Shown in pieces: positions 1-8,102 of a stretch of DNA of 51,482 bases (position 1 is the first letter of the stretch; each line of letters begins with the position of its first letter). The notes beneath the pieces are model-generated. The model was not told the origin of the DNA and ran no database searches. It was given only the letters and a program-made list of their open reading frames with translations. The DNA comes from an uncultured Holophagaceae bacterium (lineage in GTDB: Bacteria; Acidobacteriota; Holophagae; Holophagales; Holophagaceae): the NCBI GenBank assembly GCA_903840385.1, contig CAIMFT010000088.1:1-51482 (forward strand), read 5' to 3'. Made by a program: the position numbers and the translations under genes.

Positions 1-216
1 GCTGTCAGCTATCGGCTACCAGCCACTGATCGGGACCGGGGTGTCTGGGCAGCATGACTGGGGCTGTCAGCTGTCAGCTATCGGCTACCAGCCACTGATC
101 GGGGACGGGGTGTCTGGGCAGCATGACTGGGGCTGTCAGCTATCAGCTATCGGCTACCAGCCACTGATCGGGACCGGGGCGTCTGGGCAGCATGACTGGG
201 GCTGTCAGCTATCAGC
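1..216. repeat. 69-bp tandem repeats (about three copies)
   Basis: The phrase ATCGGCTACC recurs at 11, 80 and 149, giving an exact 69-bp period. The unit includes CACTGATCGGGACCGGGG and TGGGCAGCATGACTGG, with a few substitutions between copies; a partial fourth copy ends near 216. The first copy is cut by the window start. Because 69 is divisible by three, an open frame with 23-residue repeats runs through the block, but it has no ribosome-binding site and is probably not a gene. Confidence 0.9.
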
Positions 217-260
217 CCTTGCTCGGGCCTCGACCGCCCGGCCCATCCGGGCCCCGCTAT

Positions 261-358
261 AGCTGACAGCCGATAGCTGACAGCCGATAGCCGATAGCCG
301 ATAGCCGATAGCCGATAGCTGATAGCTGACAGCCGATAGCTGACAGCCGAGAGCTGAT
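261..358. repeat. Heptamer array (14 x 7 bp), inverted relative to the 69-bp repeats
   Basis: Positions 261-358 are exactly fourteen 7-bp units, variants AGCTGAC, AGCCGAT and AGCTGAT (one ends in G). The same heptamers occur on the other strand inside the 69-bp repeats, so the two blocks face each other. A perfect 17-bp inverted pair, 200-216 with 318-334 (GGCTGTCAGCTATCAGC), could form a long hairpin. The array ends 14 bp before tsaB, so any tsaB promoter lies in or before it. Confidence 0.9.
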
Positions 359-372
359 GCCACACTCATCCC

Positions 373-1068
373 ATGCTGCTTGCCCTGGACACTGCCACCG
401 AGTTCCTGCACCTGGCCCTGATCGATGGGGACCAGTCGTGGACCTGTCGGATGGGGTCGGGCCCGGGACGGAGCCACAGTGAGGGCCTGCTCCCGGCCCT
501 GGAAGGCCTCCTGGGCGAAGCCAGGGCCACGCCCCGGGACTTGATGGGGGTGGTGGCCTGCCTGGGCCCTGGCGGCTTCACCAGCCTGCGCATTGGGGTG
601 GCCACAGCCGAAGGCCTGGGCCTCACGGGCCTGCCCACCTGGGGCTTCACGGCCTTCGCCCTGCGAGCCGAGGCTCTGGTGCAGGCCGGGGTGCTCGCCC
701 CTTTCTGGATCCTCCTGGACGGCCAGCGGGGTGAGGCCTTTCACCAGCGCTGGGCTGGCGCCGCCACAGCGCCCGCAGCCAAGCTGGCCCTGGCCGACTT
801 GCCCGGCCGTGTGAGGGCGGAACCCTGGTGGGCACCGGAGGCCTTCGCCCCCCGGGTGGCGGAGCACCTGCCCCAGGGCCGCGTCCCCCTGCTGGACGAA
901 GGTGCGGCCATGCTCAGGGGCCTGGTGGCCCTGGCCCGCCGAGTGGCGCAGGGCCACCCCGAGGCACCCCTCGCCCCCTTCTACCTGCGGGAGACCGACG
1001 CCGAGGTGAACTTCCCCCTGGCCGCAGCCCACCTGCCGGAGGCCCTGCGTCGGGGCCTGCCCCGATGA
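373..1068 (+). CDS. tsaB: tRNA threonylcarbamoyladenosine biosynthesis protein TsaB
   Basis: 231 residues, the usual length for TsaB (YeaZ). TsaB is the non-catalytic partner that supports TsaD in making N6-threonylcarbamoyladenosine at A37 of ANN-decoding tRNAs in the cytoplasm. The sequence shows the family hallmarks: LALDTAT at the N-terminus, the HSE segment near residue 35, and the GPGGFTSLRIG loop near residues 65-75, where most relatives have GPGSFTGLRIG. The stop overlaps the start of rimI in an ATGA arrangement, a common tsaB-rimI pairing that supports both calls. The start at 373 is the first ATG after the repeat array; no strong Shine-Dalgarno is visible. tsaD and tsaE are not in the window. 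Confidence 0.93.
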   Translation: MLLALDTATEFLHLALIDGDQSWTCRMGSGPGRSHSEGLLPALEGLLGEARATPRDLMGVVACLGPGGFTSLRIGVATAEGLGLTGLPTWGFTAFALRAEALVQAGVLAPFWILLDGQRGEAFHQRWAGAATAPAAKLALADLPGRVRAEPWWAPEAFAPRVAEHLPQGRVPLLDEGAAMLRGLVALARRVAQGHPEAPLAPFYLRETDAEVNFPLAAAHLPEALRRGLPR

Positions 1069-1508
1069 GCCCCTGGCCCGAGGCCGAAGTCCAGCGCCTG
1101 CCCCTGGCGGAGCCCCTGCCGGACTGGGTGTCCCGCCTGGATCGGACGGCCTTTGGCTCCGCCTGGAAGGCCCCCGCCAACCACGAGGCCCTCTGGGTGA
1201 TCGCACCGTGGGCCTTCGCCCGCTGGGCTACCATTCCCGCCGCCGGCGAGGCCGAGCTGCTGCGCATTGCTGTCTCGCCCGAGGCCCGGGGCCAGGGCCT
1301 CGGACGCCGACTGCTGGAGGCCTGCCAGCGGGAGCTGGCAGCTGAAGGCCTGGACCACCTGTACCTGGAGGTGCGACCGTCGAACGCCCCGGCCATCCAG
1401 CTCTATCGCACCTGCGGCTGGACGCCCTGCGGCCGGCGGACGGGCTACTACCCGGATGGCGAGGACGCAGTGCTCTACCAGCGCTCGGGGTCGGCCCTAG
1501 ATACATGA
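1065..1508 (+). CDS. rimI: RimI-type N-acetyltransferase (GNAT)
   Basis: 147 residues starting at an ATG that overlaps the tsaB stop by four bases (ATGA), so translation is probably coupled. The GNAT fold is seen in the acetyl-CoA-binding motif A (LRIAVSPEARGQGLGRRLL, with the Q/RxxGxG/A signature) followed by LYLEVRPSNAPAIQLY and a YYPDGEDAVLY ending, both typical of RimI. RimI acetylates the N-terminal residue of ribosomal protein S18 in E. coli; homologues beside tsaB are usually given the same name, though substrate range varies. The open frame extends upstream to 828, but only the 1065 start matches the domain length. The stop lies inside a 22-bp dyad (1496-1517). Confidence 0.88.
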   Translation: MSPWPEAEVQRLPLAEPLPDWVSRLDRTAFGSAWKAPANHEALWVIAPWAFARWATIPAAGEAELLRIAVSPEARGQGLGRRLLEACQRELAAEGLDHLYLEVRPSNAPAIQLYRTCGWTPCGRRTGYYPDGEDAVLYQRSGSALDT

Positions 1509-1517
1509 CTGTCTAGG
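1496..1517. promoter_or_regulatory. Dyad CCTAGA-N10-TCTAGG upstream of the Rrf2 gene
   Basis: A perfect 6-bp inverted repeat with a 10-bp spacer spans the rimI stop codon and ends 10 bp before the likely -35 box of the next gene. It has operator size and position, and Rrf2 proteins bind dyads of this type, so autoregulation is possible. No T-tract follows, so it is unlikely to be a terminator. Confidence 0.45.
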
Positions 1518-1527
1518 TTTGAATGAA

Positions 1528-1556
1528 TTGACGAACAGCACCTCGGGGGTCATATT
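1528..1556 (+). promoter_or_regulatory. Probable sigma-70-type promoter of the Rrf2 gene
   Basis: TTGACG at 1528-1533, a 17-bp spacer, and CATATT at 1551-1556, 21 bp before the ATG at 1578. It sits in a locally AT-rich patch in otherwise GC-rich DNA. Confidence 0.6.
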
Positions 1557-1577
1557 TGAGTCCATCGGGGTGGATCC

Positions 1578-2069
1578 ATGCTCGGCATCTCTCGACAGAC
1601 AGACTATGCGGCGCGGGTGGTGCTTCATCTGGCCTGCCTGGCCCCTGGCGCTCGGGTGCCCATCTCCGACATTGCCAAGCACCGCATGCTGCCCTTGGAC
1701 TTCGTGCGGCGCATCGTGGGTGACCTGGTGAAGGCTGGCGTCCTCATGACCGTTCGGGGCTCGGGCGGGGGTGTGAGCCTGGCGCGGCCCGCAGCGGACA
1801 TCTCCCTGGGCGAGGTGGTCCACGCCATGGAGGGCGGGGTGGCCCTCAACCACTGCGTGAGCGACCGGCGGGTGTGTCCCATGGCCTCCACCTGTCCCGT
1901 GCAGTCCATCTGGGTAGAAGCCACCCATGTGCTGGATGACTACCTGACCTCCGTCCGCTTCGACGCCTTGGCCCTGCGCAGCGAGGGCCATCAGCCTGCC
2001 CACCTGCGGGTCCAGGCCACCGGCCGCGTGCGCGGCGCCCAGCGGTGTGCAGCAGCCGCACTGGCTTAG
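1578..2069 (+). CDS. Rrf2-family transcriptional regulator, probable Fe-S sensor
   Basis: 163 residues. The N-terminal winged helix-turn-helix (about residues 1-80) reads as Rrf2: QTDYAARVVLHLA, then DFVRRIVGDLVKAGVL and the wing RGSGGGVSLARP. Three cysteines follow at positions 93, 100 and 106 (C-X6-C-X5-C), where IscR and NsrR hold an iron-sulfur cluster, so a redox, nitric oxide or iron signal is likely. The IscR-versus-NsrR assignment cannot be settled from sequence; the first spacing differs slightly from the C-X5-C of IscR. The gene has its own promoter and an upstream dyad, and is followed by a hairpin and the NtrY-type kinase, which may be read from the same transcript. The C-terminal tail after about residue 140 is variable. 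Confidence 0.88.
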   Translation: MLGISRQTDYAARVVLHLACLAPGARVPISDIAKHRMLPLDFVRRIVGDLVKAGVLMTVRGSGGGVSLARPAADISLGEVVHAMEGGVALNHCVSDRRVCPMASTCPVQSIWVEATHVLDDYLTSVRFDALALRSEGHQPAHLRVQATGRVRGAQRCAAAALA

Positions 2070-2088
2070 GTTCGTCGCAAAGGTCTCG

Positions 2089-2121
2089 AAGTCCCCCTTC
2101 CGCCTGCCCTTCGGGGGACTT
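2089..2121 (+). terminator. Stem-loop between the Rrf2 gene and the kinase
   Basis: AAGTCCCCC (2089-2097) pairs perfectly with GGGGGACTT (2113-2121) across a 15-base loop. No T-run follows, so it may be a weak terminator, an attenuator or an mRNA-stability hairpin. It ends 19 bp before the kinase start. Confidence 0.45.
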
Positions 2122-2140
2122 CCAAGGTAGCCTGCTGGGG

Positions 2141-4216
2141 ATGCCATCCCCTGGTTCCAAGCGCCACCCCGAGCTCACGCGCCTCTATGTGGCGGCGGGA
2201 CTGGTCGTGGTGATCATCATGATCATCCTGCTGTATAAGATCGTGGGGAACCGCATTGCGGAGGGCGGGCTGGACGCCCCCAGCCGCTGGGCCCTGGTGG
2301 CCCTGGGCCTGTCCAACGTGCTGGCCATCGGCAGCCTCTGCTTCATCGTGGCCCGCAGCATCGCCAAGCTCTACTTCGAGCGGAAGATGGGCATCCTGGG
2401 CTCGCGTCTGCGCACCCGCATGGTGCTGACGCTGTTTGTGGTGGGCATCGTGCCCAGCCTGATCCTGTTTCTGGTGGGCCGGAACTTCATCAACAAGAAC
2501 GTGGAGCGCTGGTTCAGCCCCGAGACCGAGGTGGCCATCCGGGATGGGCACATGGTGGCGGGGGACCTGCGGGCCGCGGCCCAGGCCCGCCTGGCCTTCG
2601 GCGCCGGACGCCTGCGGGTCTCGCCCTCCGCCGAGCCCGCCGCCCTGCGCACAGCGACGGGGGTCGATCTGGTGGCCCTGCGCAGTCCCCGGGGCGAGAC
2701 GGTCCCCGACCTGGCCGCCGGCCTGCCCCCGCCAGTGCTGGCGGGCCCCGCTGTGGCGGGAGAGAGCCGCCAGGACACGCCGGAGGGCCTCTGGCTGCTC
2801 CAGGATGTGCGGCGTGGCGACGGCGCCTGGGTGCTGGGGGTCTTTCTGCCCCGGGCCACCCTGGAGCGGGTGCTGGCCCTGGAGCAGCGCTTCAAGGAGA
2901 GCGAGCAGATCCGCGCCAACCGGGCCATCCTGGAGACCCTCCCCCAGAGCACCTTCCTGTTTCTGACCATGCTCACGCTGTTCTTCGCCGTGTGGTCGGG
3001 TCTGGCGCTGGCCCGCTCGCTCAGCGAGCCCATCCGCGCCCTGGCCAAGGCCGCCCAGCGCGTGGGCTCCGGCGACCTGGAGGTGCAGCTGCCGGAGCTG
3101 GGTGAAGACGAGCTGGCCTTCCTGGCCCGCACCTTCAACGCCATGACCCGGGACCTCAAGACCAACCGGGCCGCCATCGAGACCCAGGCGGACCGCATCG
3201 AGCAGCAGCGGGCCTACCTGGATCAGCTGCTGGCGGCGCTGCCCGTGGGCGTCATCACTTGGCGGCCGGACGGTGAGCTGCGCACCTTCAACGCTGCGGC
3301 CCGGCTCTGGCTGGGCCTGGAGTCCTTCGACCCCACCCTGGCCCGCTGGGAGACGGTGGCGTCCCTGCCGCGCCTGGGGCGGTTGCCGGACCTGCTGGCC
3401 CGGGTGCGCGAGTCCCGCCGGGGGGCGCAGGAAGAGCTGCGCCTGGGCGGCGAAGGGGAAGGGCGCCTGGTGCGCGCCATGCTGGAGCCGCTTCAGGGTG
3501 GTGGGGTGCTGGCGGTGCTGGAGGACCTGTCTTTGCTGGCCCAGGCCGAGAAGCGCGCCGCCTGGCAGGAGGTGGCTCGGCGCATGGCTCACGAGGTGAA
3601 GAACCCACTCACACCCATCCAGCTCACAGCCCAGCGCCTGCTGCGCCGCTGCCGGGAGGGTCGCCTGGACCTGCCCGCAGTGCAGGAGGGGGCAGAGACC
3701 ATCCTCACGGAGGTGGCCAGTCTCTCGCGCCTGGTGGACAGCTTCAGCCGCTTCGCCCGCCTGCCCGCCCCCCAGTTCGCCCCCTGCGATCCTGCGGAGC
3801 TGCTGCGCCAGGTGGCGGCCCTCTACCAGCCCAACCACCCGGACGTGCAGTGGGACCTCACTCTGCCGGAGGGCCCCCAGGCGGCGGTCTGGGATGGCGA
3901 CATGGTGAAGCGGGCCCTCATCAACTGCGTGGACAATGCCGTGGCAGCGGTGGAGGGCCAGGGCCGCATCAGCCTGGCGCTGGCCGTGGAGAGAGAGTCC
4001 TTCCGCTTCGATGTGGAGGATGGGGGGCCCGGCGTGCCCGAAGCGGACCGCGAGCGGCTCTTTGAGCCCTACTTCTCCACCAAGCGCAAGGGCACGGGCC
4101 TGGGCCTGGCCATCGTCCGCCGCATCGCCCAGGACCACAGCGGTGAGGCCGCCTACGAGCCCCTGCAGCCCGGCAGCCGCTTCAGCCTGCACCTGCCCAA
4201 AGTGGCGGGTGGGTGA
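2141..4216 (+). CDS. NtrY-type membrane sensor histidine kinase
   Basis: 691 residues from the ATG at 2141, the first good start after the Rrf2 gene; the open frame runs further upstream only by overlapping it. Order of parts: three transmembrane segments (about 15-36, 48-70, 92-112), an extracytoplasmic region of about 155 residues, a fourth membrane segment (near 270-290), HAMP, a PAS-like domain, the phosphoacceptor helix RRMAHEVKNPLTPIQL with His484, and an HATPase_c domain with DGGPGVP and GTGLGLAIVRR. The NPLTPIQLTAQRL form and overall layout match NtrY kinases, which partner NtrX regulators in nitrogen or redox control. No regulator is adjacent; an NtrC-family protein without its own kinase lies at 25012-26391. 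A cysteine-containing Rrf2 regulator directly upstream is unusual company. Confidence 0.88.
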   Translation: MPSPGSKRHPELTRLYVAAGLVVVIIMIILLYKIVGNRIAEGGLDAPSRWALVALGLSNVLAIGSLCFIVARSIAKLYFERKMGILGSRLRTRMVLTLFVVGIVPSLILFLVGRNFINKNVERWFSPETEVAIRDGHMVAGDLRAAAQARLAFGAGRLRVSPSAEPAALRTATGVDLVALRSPRGETVPDLAAGLPPPVLAGPAVAGESRQDTPEGLWLLQDVRRGDGAWVLGVFLPRATLERVLALEQRFKESEQIRANRAILETLPQSTFLFLTMLTLFFAVWSGLALARSLSEPIRALAKAAQRVGSGDLEVQLPELGEDELAFLARTFNAMTRDLKTNRAAIETQADRIEQQRAYLDQLLAALPVGVITWRPDGELRTFNAAARLWLGLESFDPTLARWETVASLPRLGRLPDLLARVRESRRGAQEELRLGGEGEGRLVRAMLEPLQGGGVLAVLEDLSLLAQAEKRAAWQEVARRMAHEVKNPLTPIQLTAQRLLRRCREGRLDLPAVQEGAETILTEVASLSRLVDSFSRFARLPAPQFAPCDPAELLRQVAALYQPNHPDVQWDLTLPEGPQAAVWDGDMVKRALINCVDNAVAAVEGQGRISLALAVERESFRFDVEDGGPGVPEADRERLFEPYFSTKRKGTGLGLAIVRRIAQDHSGEAAYEPLQPGSRFSLHLPKVAGG

Positions 4217-4246
4217 GGCCAATGTAAGGCAAAGGCTGAAATGCTT

Positions 4247-4305
4247 TCACCGCCAAGAGCGCCAAGAAAACAGCTGCTGGTGAGCCTTGCACTTCTTGGC
4301 GGTGA
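4247..4305. repeat. Inverted repeat with CCGCCAAG motifs between convergent genes
   Basis: TCACCGCCAAGA (4247-4258) is perfectly complementary to TCTTGGCGGTGA (4294-4305). The left arm continues with GCGCCAAGAAA, a second copy of the GCCAAGA motif. Short CGCCAAG-type palindromes of this kind are dispersed in many bacterial genomes as REP-like elements. It lies between the convergent kinase and PepSY genes and may also end transcription from both sides. Confidence 0.6.
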
Positions 4306-4323
4306 TCTTTGTCTCTTTAGGAA

Positions 4324-5784
4324 TCAGTGCCGGGGCTTTTTGCGTCGGATGAGCCACAGGGTGAGGCCTAGGCTGAGCACGGTCACCTGCAGGAGGGCGA
4401 GGAAGCTGAGGAGGGCGTTCCGGGGGTCCTTCCCGATGTAGGGCGTCATCCAGTCGGCCTTGTGGAAGGCGGAGAACACCCAGCCTTCGGTGGCGTCAGC
4501 GTTGCGGATCCAGGCAGCCAGGGCTCCGGTGGCGGGCTCTACGTAGAGGCGGTCGCCCTCGGGGGCGCGGAAGGCCACGCGGATCACGGGCAGGCGCTTG
4601 TGCACGAAGCCGTACTCACCCGAAAACTGGGTGATGGGGGTGGTGCCCGTGACCTGATCCGGGGTGTAGCCGGAGTAGGCGCACGCCAGCTCAATGGCGC
4701 GCTGGGCTTCGCCGTCCGGGACATGAGAGCCATCCCCGGCGTTGACCCAGTGGGCCAGGGGACCGGCGCTGGCGGAGGCCACCGCACTGTTGTGGTGGGC
4801 ATGGGGGTCGGCGGCCTCCTTGGCCATGCGGCTGGGGACCAGGCGGTAGCGCAGGCCGCTGGCGGTGCGGGCCACCGCCGAGAAGCGGGGTGGCTGCTCC
4901 TCTGTGCCCAGCTCCGTCGGGGCGAGCAGGGTCGCAGGTGCGGTGATGGCGGCCTCCACCTGACTGCGGTGGTTGTTCCGCAGCAGGTGCCAGAAGCCGC
5001 TCCCGGCCAGGGACAGGGTGACCAGGCCCGTGACCAGGCCCAGGCGGCGGTGCCACCGGCTCACGCCCGGGCTCTGGATACGCTGCCAGAGGAACCCGTA
5101 GAGCAGCAGACCTGACAGCCCGGCCAGGACGGCTAGGGCCAGGCCCGCAGTCATCAGGGAGGTGCGGATCAGGGGCAGGCCTTCGGCGCCGTGCCAGCTG
5201 TGCAGCAGGCGGAAGGCGCTCATCAGGCGGGTCCGCCAGGGGGTGCCCAGGGCCAGGAGGCGATCCGTGCGCGTCTCCACATAGGCTGTCACCCGGTCCG
5301 GGCGGTCCAGCACCACCCGGTAGGCCGGCAGGATGCGGTTTACGTAGGGGTAGTCGGCCGTGAAGCCGTCCAGGCGGGTCACGCTCCGGAGGGGCGACTT
5401 GGCATCGCCCAGGTAGTGGCGGGCCAGGGCCACCGCATGGGAGGCATCGGCCCCCGGCAGGGCCAGGCCGTTGCGGGTTTGGAAGCCCGCACGCTCCCCC
5501 TGGCCGGGCAGGTCGACGAGATAGACTGCCGTGCCGTTGAGGCCGATGACCCGGGCGTTCAGAAAGGCTGGGACGCCCGCCGCCTGTAGCACGGTGCTGA
5601 GGGGGCGGTCCCCCTCCTGGACGGAGACCTGGACCTGGGGTGGTGCCTGGGTGGCGGGGCGGGGCTGGAGGCTGCTGAGGATGGGATGGATGAAGCCGCT
5701 CAGGGCCCAGGCCAGGGCCAGGGGGGCCGAGGCCAGGGCGATGCGGCGGTGCCAGCGGTGGAGGGCTGGAAGGTTCAGGGCCAT
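4324..5784 (-). CDS. PepSY-associated membrane protein
   Basis: 486 residues from the ATG at 5784, one base after the receptor stop; a GTG at 5808 would add eight residues and overlap the receptor. The protein has four membrane segments: one near residues 12-35 after LHRWHRRIAL, two in the middle (LALAVLAGLSGLLLYGFLW and LVTGLVTLSLAGSGFWHLL), and one at the C-terminus before RRKKPRH. PepSY-like extracytoplasmic regions lie between them, with repeated VTAYVETRTDRLLAL- and RLYVEPATGALAAW-type strands. The HRWHRR and RWHRRLG motifs are typical of PepSY_TM proteins, which accompany TonB receptors and are thought to help reductive iron release from siderophores. Here it is the second gene after such a receptor, which supports that role by context. 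Confidence 0.85.
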   Translation of the reverse strand: MALNLPALHRWHRRIALASAPLALAWALSGFIHPILSSLQPRPATQAPPQVQVSVQEGDRPLSTVLQAAGVPAFLNARVIGLNGTAVYLVDLPGQGERAGFQTRNGLALPGADASHAVALARHYLGDAKSPLRSVTRLDGFTADYPYVNRILPAYRVVLDRPDRVTAYVETRTDRLLALGTPWRTRLMSAFRLLHSWHGAEGLPLIRTSLMTAGLALAVLAGLSGLLLYGFLWQRIQSPGVSRWHRRLGLVTGLVTLSLAGSGFWHLLRNNHRSQVEAAITAPATLLAPTELGTEEQPPRFSAVARTASGLRYRLVPSRMAKEAADPHAHHNSAVASASAGPLAHWVNAGDGSHVPDGEAQRAIELACAYSGYTPDQVTGTTPITQFSGEYGFVHKRLPVIRVAFRAPEGDRLYVEPATGALAAWIRNADATEGWVFSAFHKADWMTPYIGKDPRNALLSFLALLQVTVLSLGLTLWLIRRKKPRH

Positions 5785-5785
5785 C

Positions 5786-8053
5786 TCAGAAGGCCCACCG
5801 AAGCTCACCGGTGTAGGTCCGGTGAGGATAGGGGTGGTAGATGAAGGCCCGGGCTGAGCCCGCGTTGTCCACGGACAGGCCCGCCGTCAGGCGCTGGGAG
5901 AGTTTCCAGTTGGCTTTGAGGTCCACCATGGTGAAGCTGCTGGCGCCGCCGAAGGTGTTGTGGTTCATGTCGGTGCCGTCGGGGTTGGAGTAGGTGTCGC
6001 CGGTGTGGCGGGCGGCCAGGACGAAGGTCCAGTCGGCCCGGGGCCGCCAGGTGGCCACCAGCGAGGCCCGGTCCCGGGGCACGGTGGTCATCCACTTGCC
6101 CTCGTAGGCCGGGTAGCGAGGGTTCTCCAGGGTGAGGGCCTGGGTGGCGCTGAGGCTGGCTTGGAGGTCGAGACCCGGCAGCAGTTCGACCCAGTGGGCG
6201 CTGAGCTCGGCCCCGCGCACCCGGGACCGGCCCACGTTCTGCAGGTTGGTGATGTTGGGGACCACCAGGATGTTGGTCTGGCGCAGGATGCGGTCCCGGA
6301 TGTCGTCCTCGTAGAGGGAGAGACGTACCAGACCGCTGCGAAGGGTCCACTCGCTGGTGAGGTCCGTGGCGGAGATGCGCTCGGGCTTGAGGCTGGGGTC
6401 GTTGTTCACGATGGACCCGGCGCTCAGGCTGCCTTGGAAGAGCTCGCTCACGGTGGGGAAGCGGGTGGCTTTGCCGACGCTCAGGCGGAGGCTCCAGCTG
6501 TCTTGGACCATCCAGGTGGTGGAGAGCTTCGGTGAGGCCGCGCTCTCGGAGCGGCCCGCCAGGGTGCCGAGGGCCGTGCCGGACTGGATGAGGCCGTCGT
6601 AGGCCTTCCAGCGCTCCAGGCGCAGGCCGGCGGTCAGGGTCCAGGTCGGGCTGAACAGCCAGGCATCCTGGACATAGGCGGCCTGGGTCTCGGACTGGCC
6701 GGCGAAGCGGCTGCCCAGGGTGGTGAGGGTGCCCTGGCGCCAGTCCGTGGCGTTGAAGACCCGGTTGTTCAGGCGGTAGTGGTCCCAGTGCAGGCCCAGG
6801 GCCAGATGGTGCTGGCCACCGATGGCCTCCCCGGTGGCCTTGAGGTCGCCGGTGCGCCAGTAGGTGCCGTCCTGGAAGGCCACCTGGCCCGCCCCCCCGG
6901 CCGCTCCCGCCGGGGCGGCGGTGGTGTTGCTGCCCAGCTGGTCCTTGTCCACCTGGTAGCCCGAGAGGATGGCCTCCAGCAGCCAGGACTGCCCCAGCTT
7001 GCCCTTGGCGGTGAGGCCCATGAGGGTGGTGGCTTCGGTGCCGTCGGCGAAGGGGAAGATGGGCGAGGAGGGCGACAGGTTGTAGGTGAGGCCGTCGATG
7101 ACGGTCCGGCCCGACCAGAGCGGCGCCCCGGTGGCGTCCTTGAGCCAGCTCTCGGAGCTGCGGGTGAAGTGGTTCTGCCAGCGGGCCACGGTGAAGGCCA
7201 CGTGGAAGTCCGGCGTAATGAAGGCCCCGAAGCGCAGCTTGGCCTGGTCCTGGACCGTGTGCTCCAGGTTGGTGGGGCCGAGCACGAGCCGCCGAGCGTT
7301 GGTGGGGTCCAGGTCGTGCCCGGCCCCCGTGGCCGTCGGGCCGGTGCCCGTGGTGGTGGCGCTGGCCAGGAGGGTGGCGTACTGCATGGGCTGGCCCAGG
7401 TTATCCAGGTGGTTCACGCCCACGCTGTAGCTGAACCGACCAATGCGGTCCCCCATCCAGGCGGAGGTCTGGAAGCCGTTGAAGGTGCGGGAGAAGCCGT
7501 ACTCATCGGAGTAGGCCTGGGTGAAGCCCTGGAGGCGTAGGCTGGCCTCCAGCTTCTGGGGCTCCCGGGTGGTGATCCACGCCGTGACCCCCATGCTGTT
7601 GCCCGGGTAGAGCGCCGAGTAGGGCCCGTAGATCAGGTCCACGCGCTCGATCTCCTCCGGGGCCACCGTGCCCCAGCGGGGGCCGAAGTTGTAGTTGTTC
7701 CCCAGGAAGTTCGAGAGCAGCAGACCATCGGAATAGACCAGGGCCGCAGCGCTCTGGATGCTGTTGCTGTTCCGGCCGGAGATCACGCCGTTGCGGTCGC
7801 CCACGAAGCGCTTGCGGACGAGCACGTTGGACATGTACTTGGCACTGTCCTCGGTGTTCACCAGGTTGGCTTCCCGCAGCTGGATGCCGTCGAGCCCCTC
7901 GGTGGGGGCGGGGTTGTGGATGTCCACCGGGGTGGGCTTGGACTCCACCACCACCGTGGCCTCGGGCTTCTTCGGGCCCTCGGTCTCGGCCTCCCCGGCC
8001 GAGAGCAAGCTGGCGGTGGTGGCGGCGGCCAGCAGCAAGGCGATGCGTCCCAT
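5786..8053 (-). CDS. TonB-dependent outer-membrane receptor
   Basis: 755 residues starting at an ATG with an AAGGAG Shine-Dalgarno. It has a signal peptide (about residues 1-20), a plug domain (about 55-165, with the SGRNSNSIQSAAALVYSDG, EEIERVDLIYGPYSALYPGNS and nearby elements), and a long beta-barrel ending in a terminal Phe (GELRWAF), the outer-membrane barrel signature. A TonB box cannot be placed with certainty; the VVVES stretch near residue 35 is a candidate. The receptor imports a ligand using TonB energy. Iron-siderophore is the likeliest ligand because a PepSY membrane protein follows by one base, but copper or another chelate cannot be excluded. A perfect 7-bp dyad lies 50 bp upstream. 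Confidence 0.92.
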   Translation of the reverse strand: MGRIALLLAAATTASLLSAGEAETEGPKKPEATVVVESKPTPVDIHNPAPTEGLDGIQLREANLVNTEDSAKYMSNVLVRKRFVGDRNGVISGRNSNSIQSAAALVYSDGLLLSNFLGNNYNFGPRWGTVAPEEIERVDLIYGPYSALYPGNSMGVTAWITTREPQKLEASLRLQGFTQAYSDEYGFSRTFNGFQTSAWMGDRIGRFSYSVGVNHLDNLGQPMQYATLLASATTTGTGPTATGAGHDLDPTNARRLVLGPTNLEHTVQDQAKLRFGAFITPDFHVAFTVARWQNHFTRSSESWLKDATGAPLWSGRTVIDGLTYNLSPSSPIFPFADGTEATTLMGLTAKGKLGQSWLLEAILSGYQVDKDQLGSNTTAAPAGAAGGAGQVAFQDGTYWRTGDLKATGEAIGGQHHLALGLHWDHYRLNNRVFNATDWRQGTLTTLGSRFAGQSETQAAYVQDAWLFSPTWTLTAGLRLERWKAYDGLIQSGTALGTLAGRSESAASPKLSTTWMVQDSWSLRLSVGKATRFPTVSELFQGSLSAGSIVNNDPSLKPERISATDLTSEWTLRSGLVRLSLYEDDIRDRILRQTNILVVPNITNLQNVGRSRVRGAELSAHWVELLPGLDLQASLSATQALTLENPRYPAYEGKWMTTVPRDRASLVATWRPRADWTFVLAARHTGDTYSNPDGTDMNHNTFGGASSFTMVDLKANWKLSQRLTAGLSVDNAGSARAFIYHPYPHRTYTGELRWAF

Positions 8054-8102
8054 TGATTCTCCTTAAAAAAAGAATCATGAGGCCGGTGGAGCACATTGGT
8101 GT

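Noticed and set aside
1..360. CRISPR array or repeat-protein gene
   Set aside because: Repeat units are contiguous without unique spacers, so not CRISPR. Open frames through the repeats arise because 69 is divisible by three, and no ribosome-binding site is present.
2066..4222. 718-codon minus-strand frame opposite the NtrY-type kinase
   Set aside because: Antisense open frames are expected in GC-rich genes. Its translation is low-complexity (Gln/His/Gly/Arg-rich), while the plus strand encodes a clear kinase.
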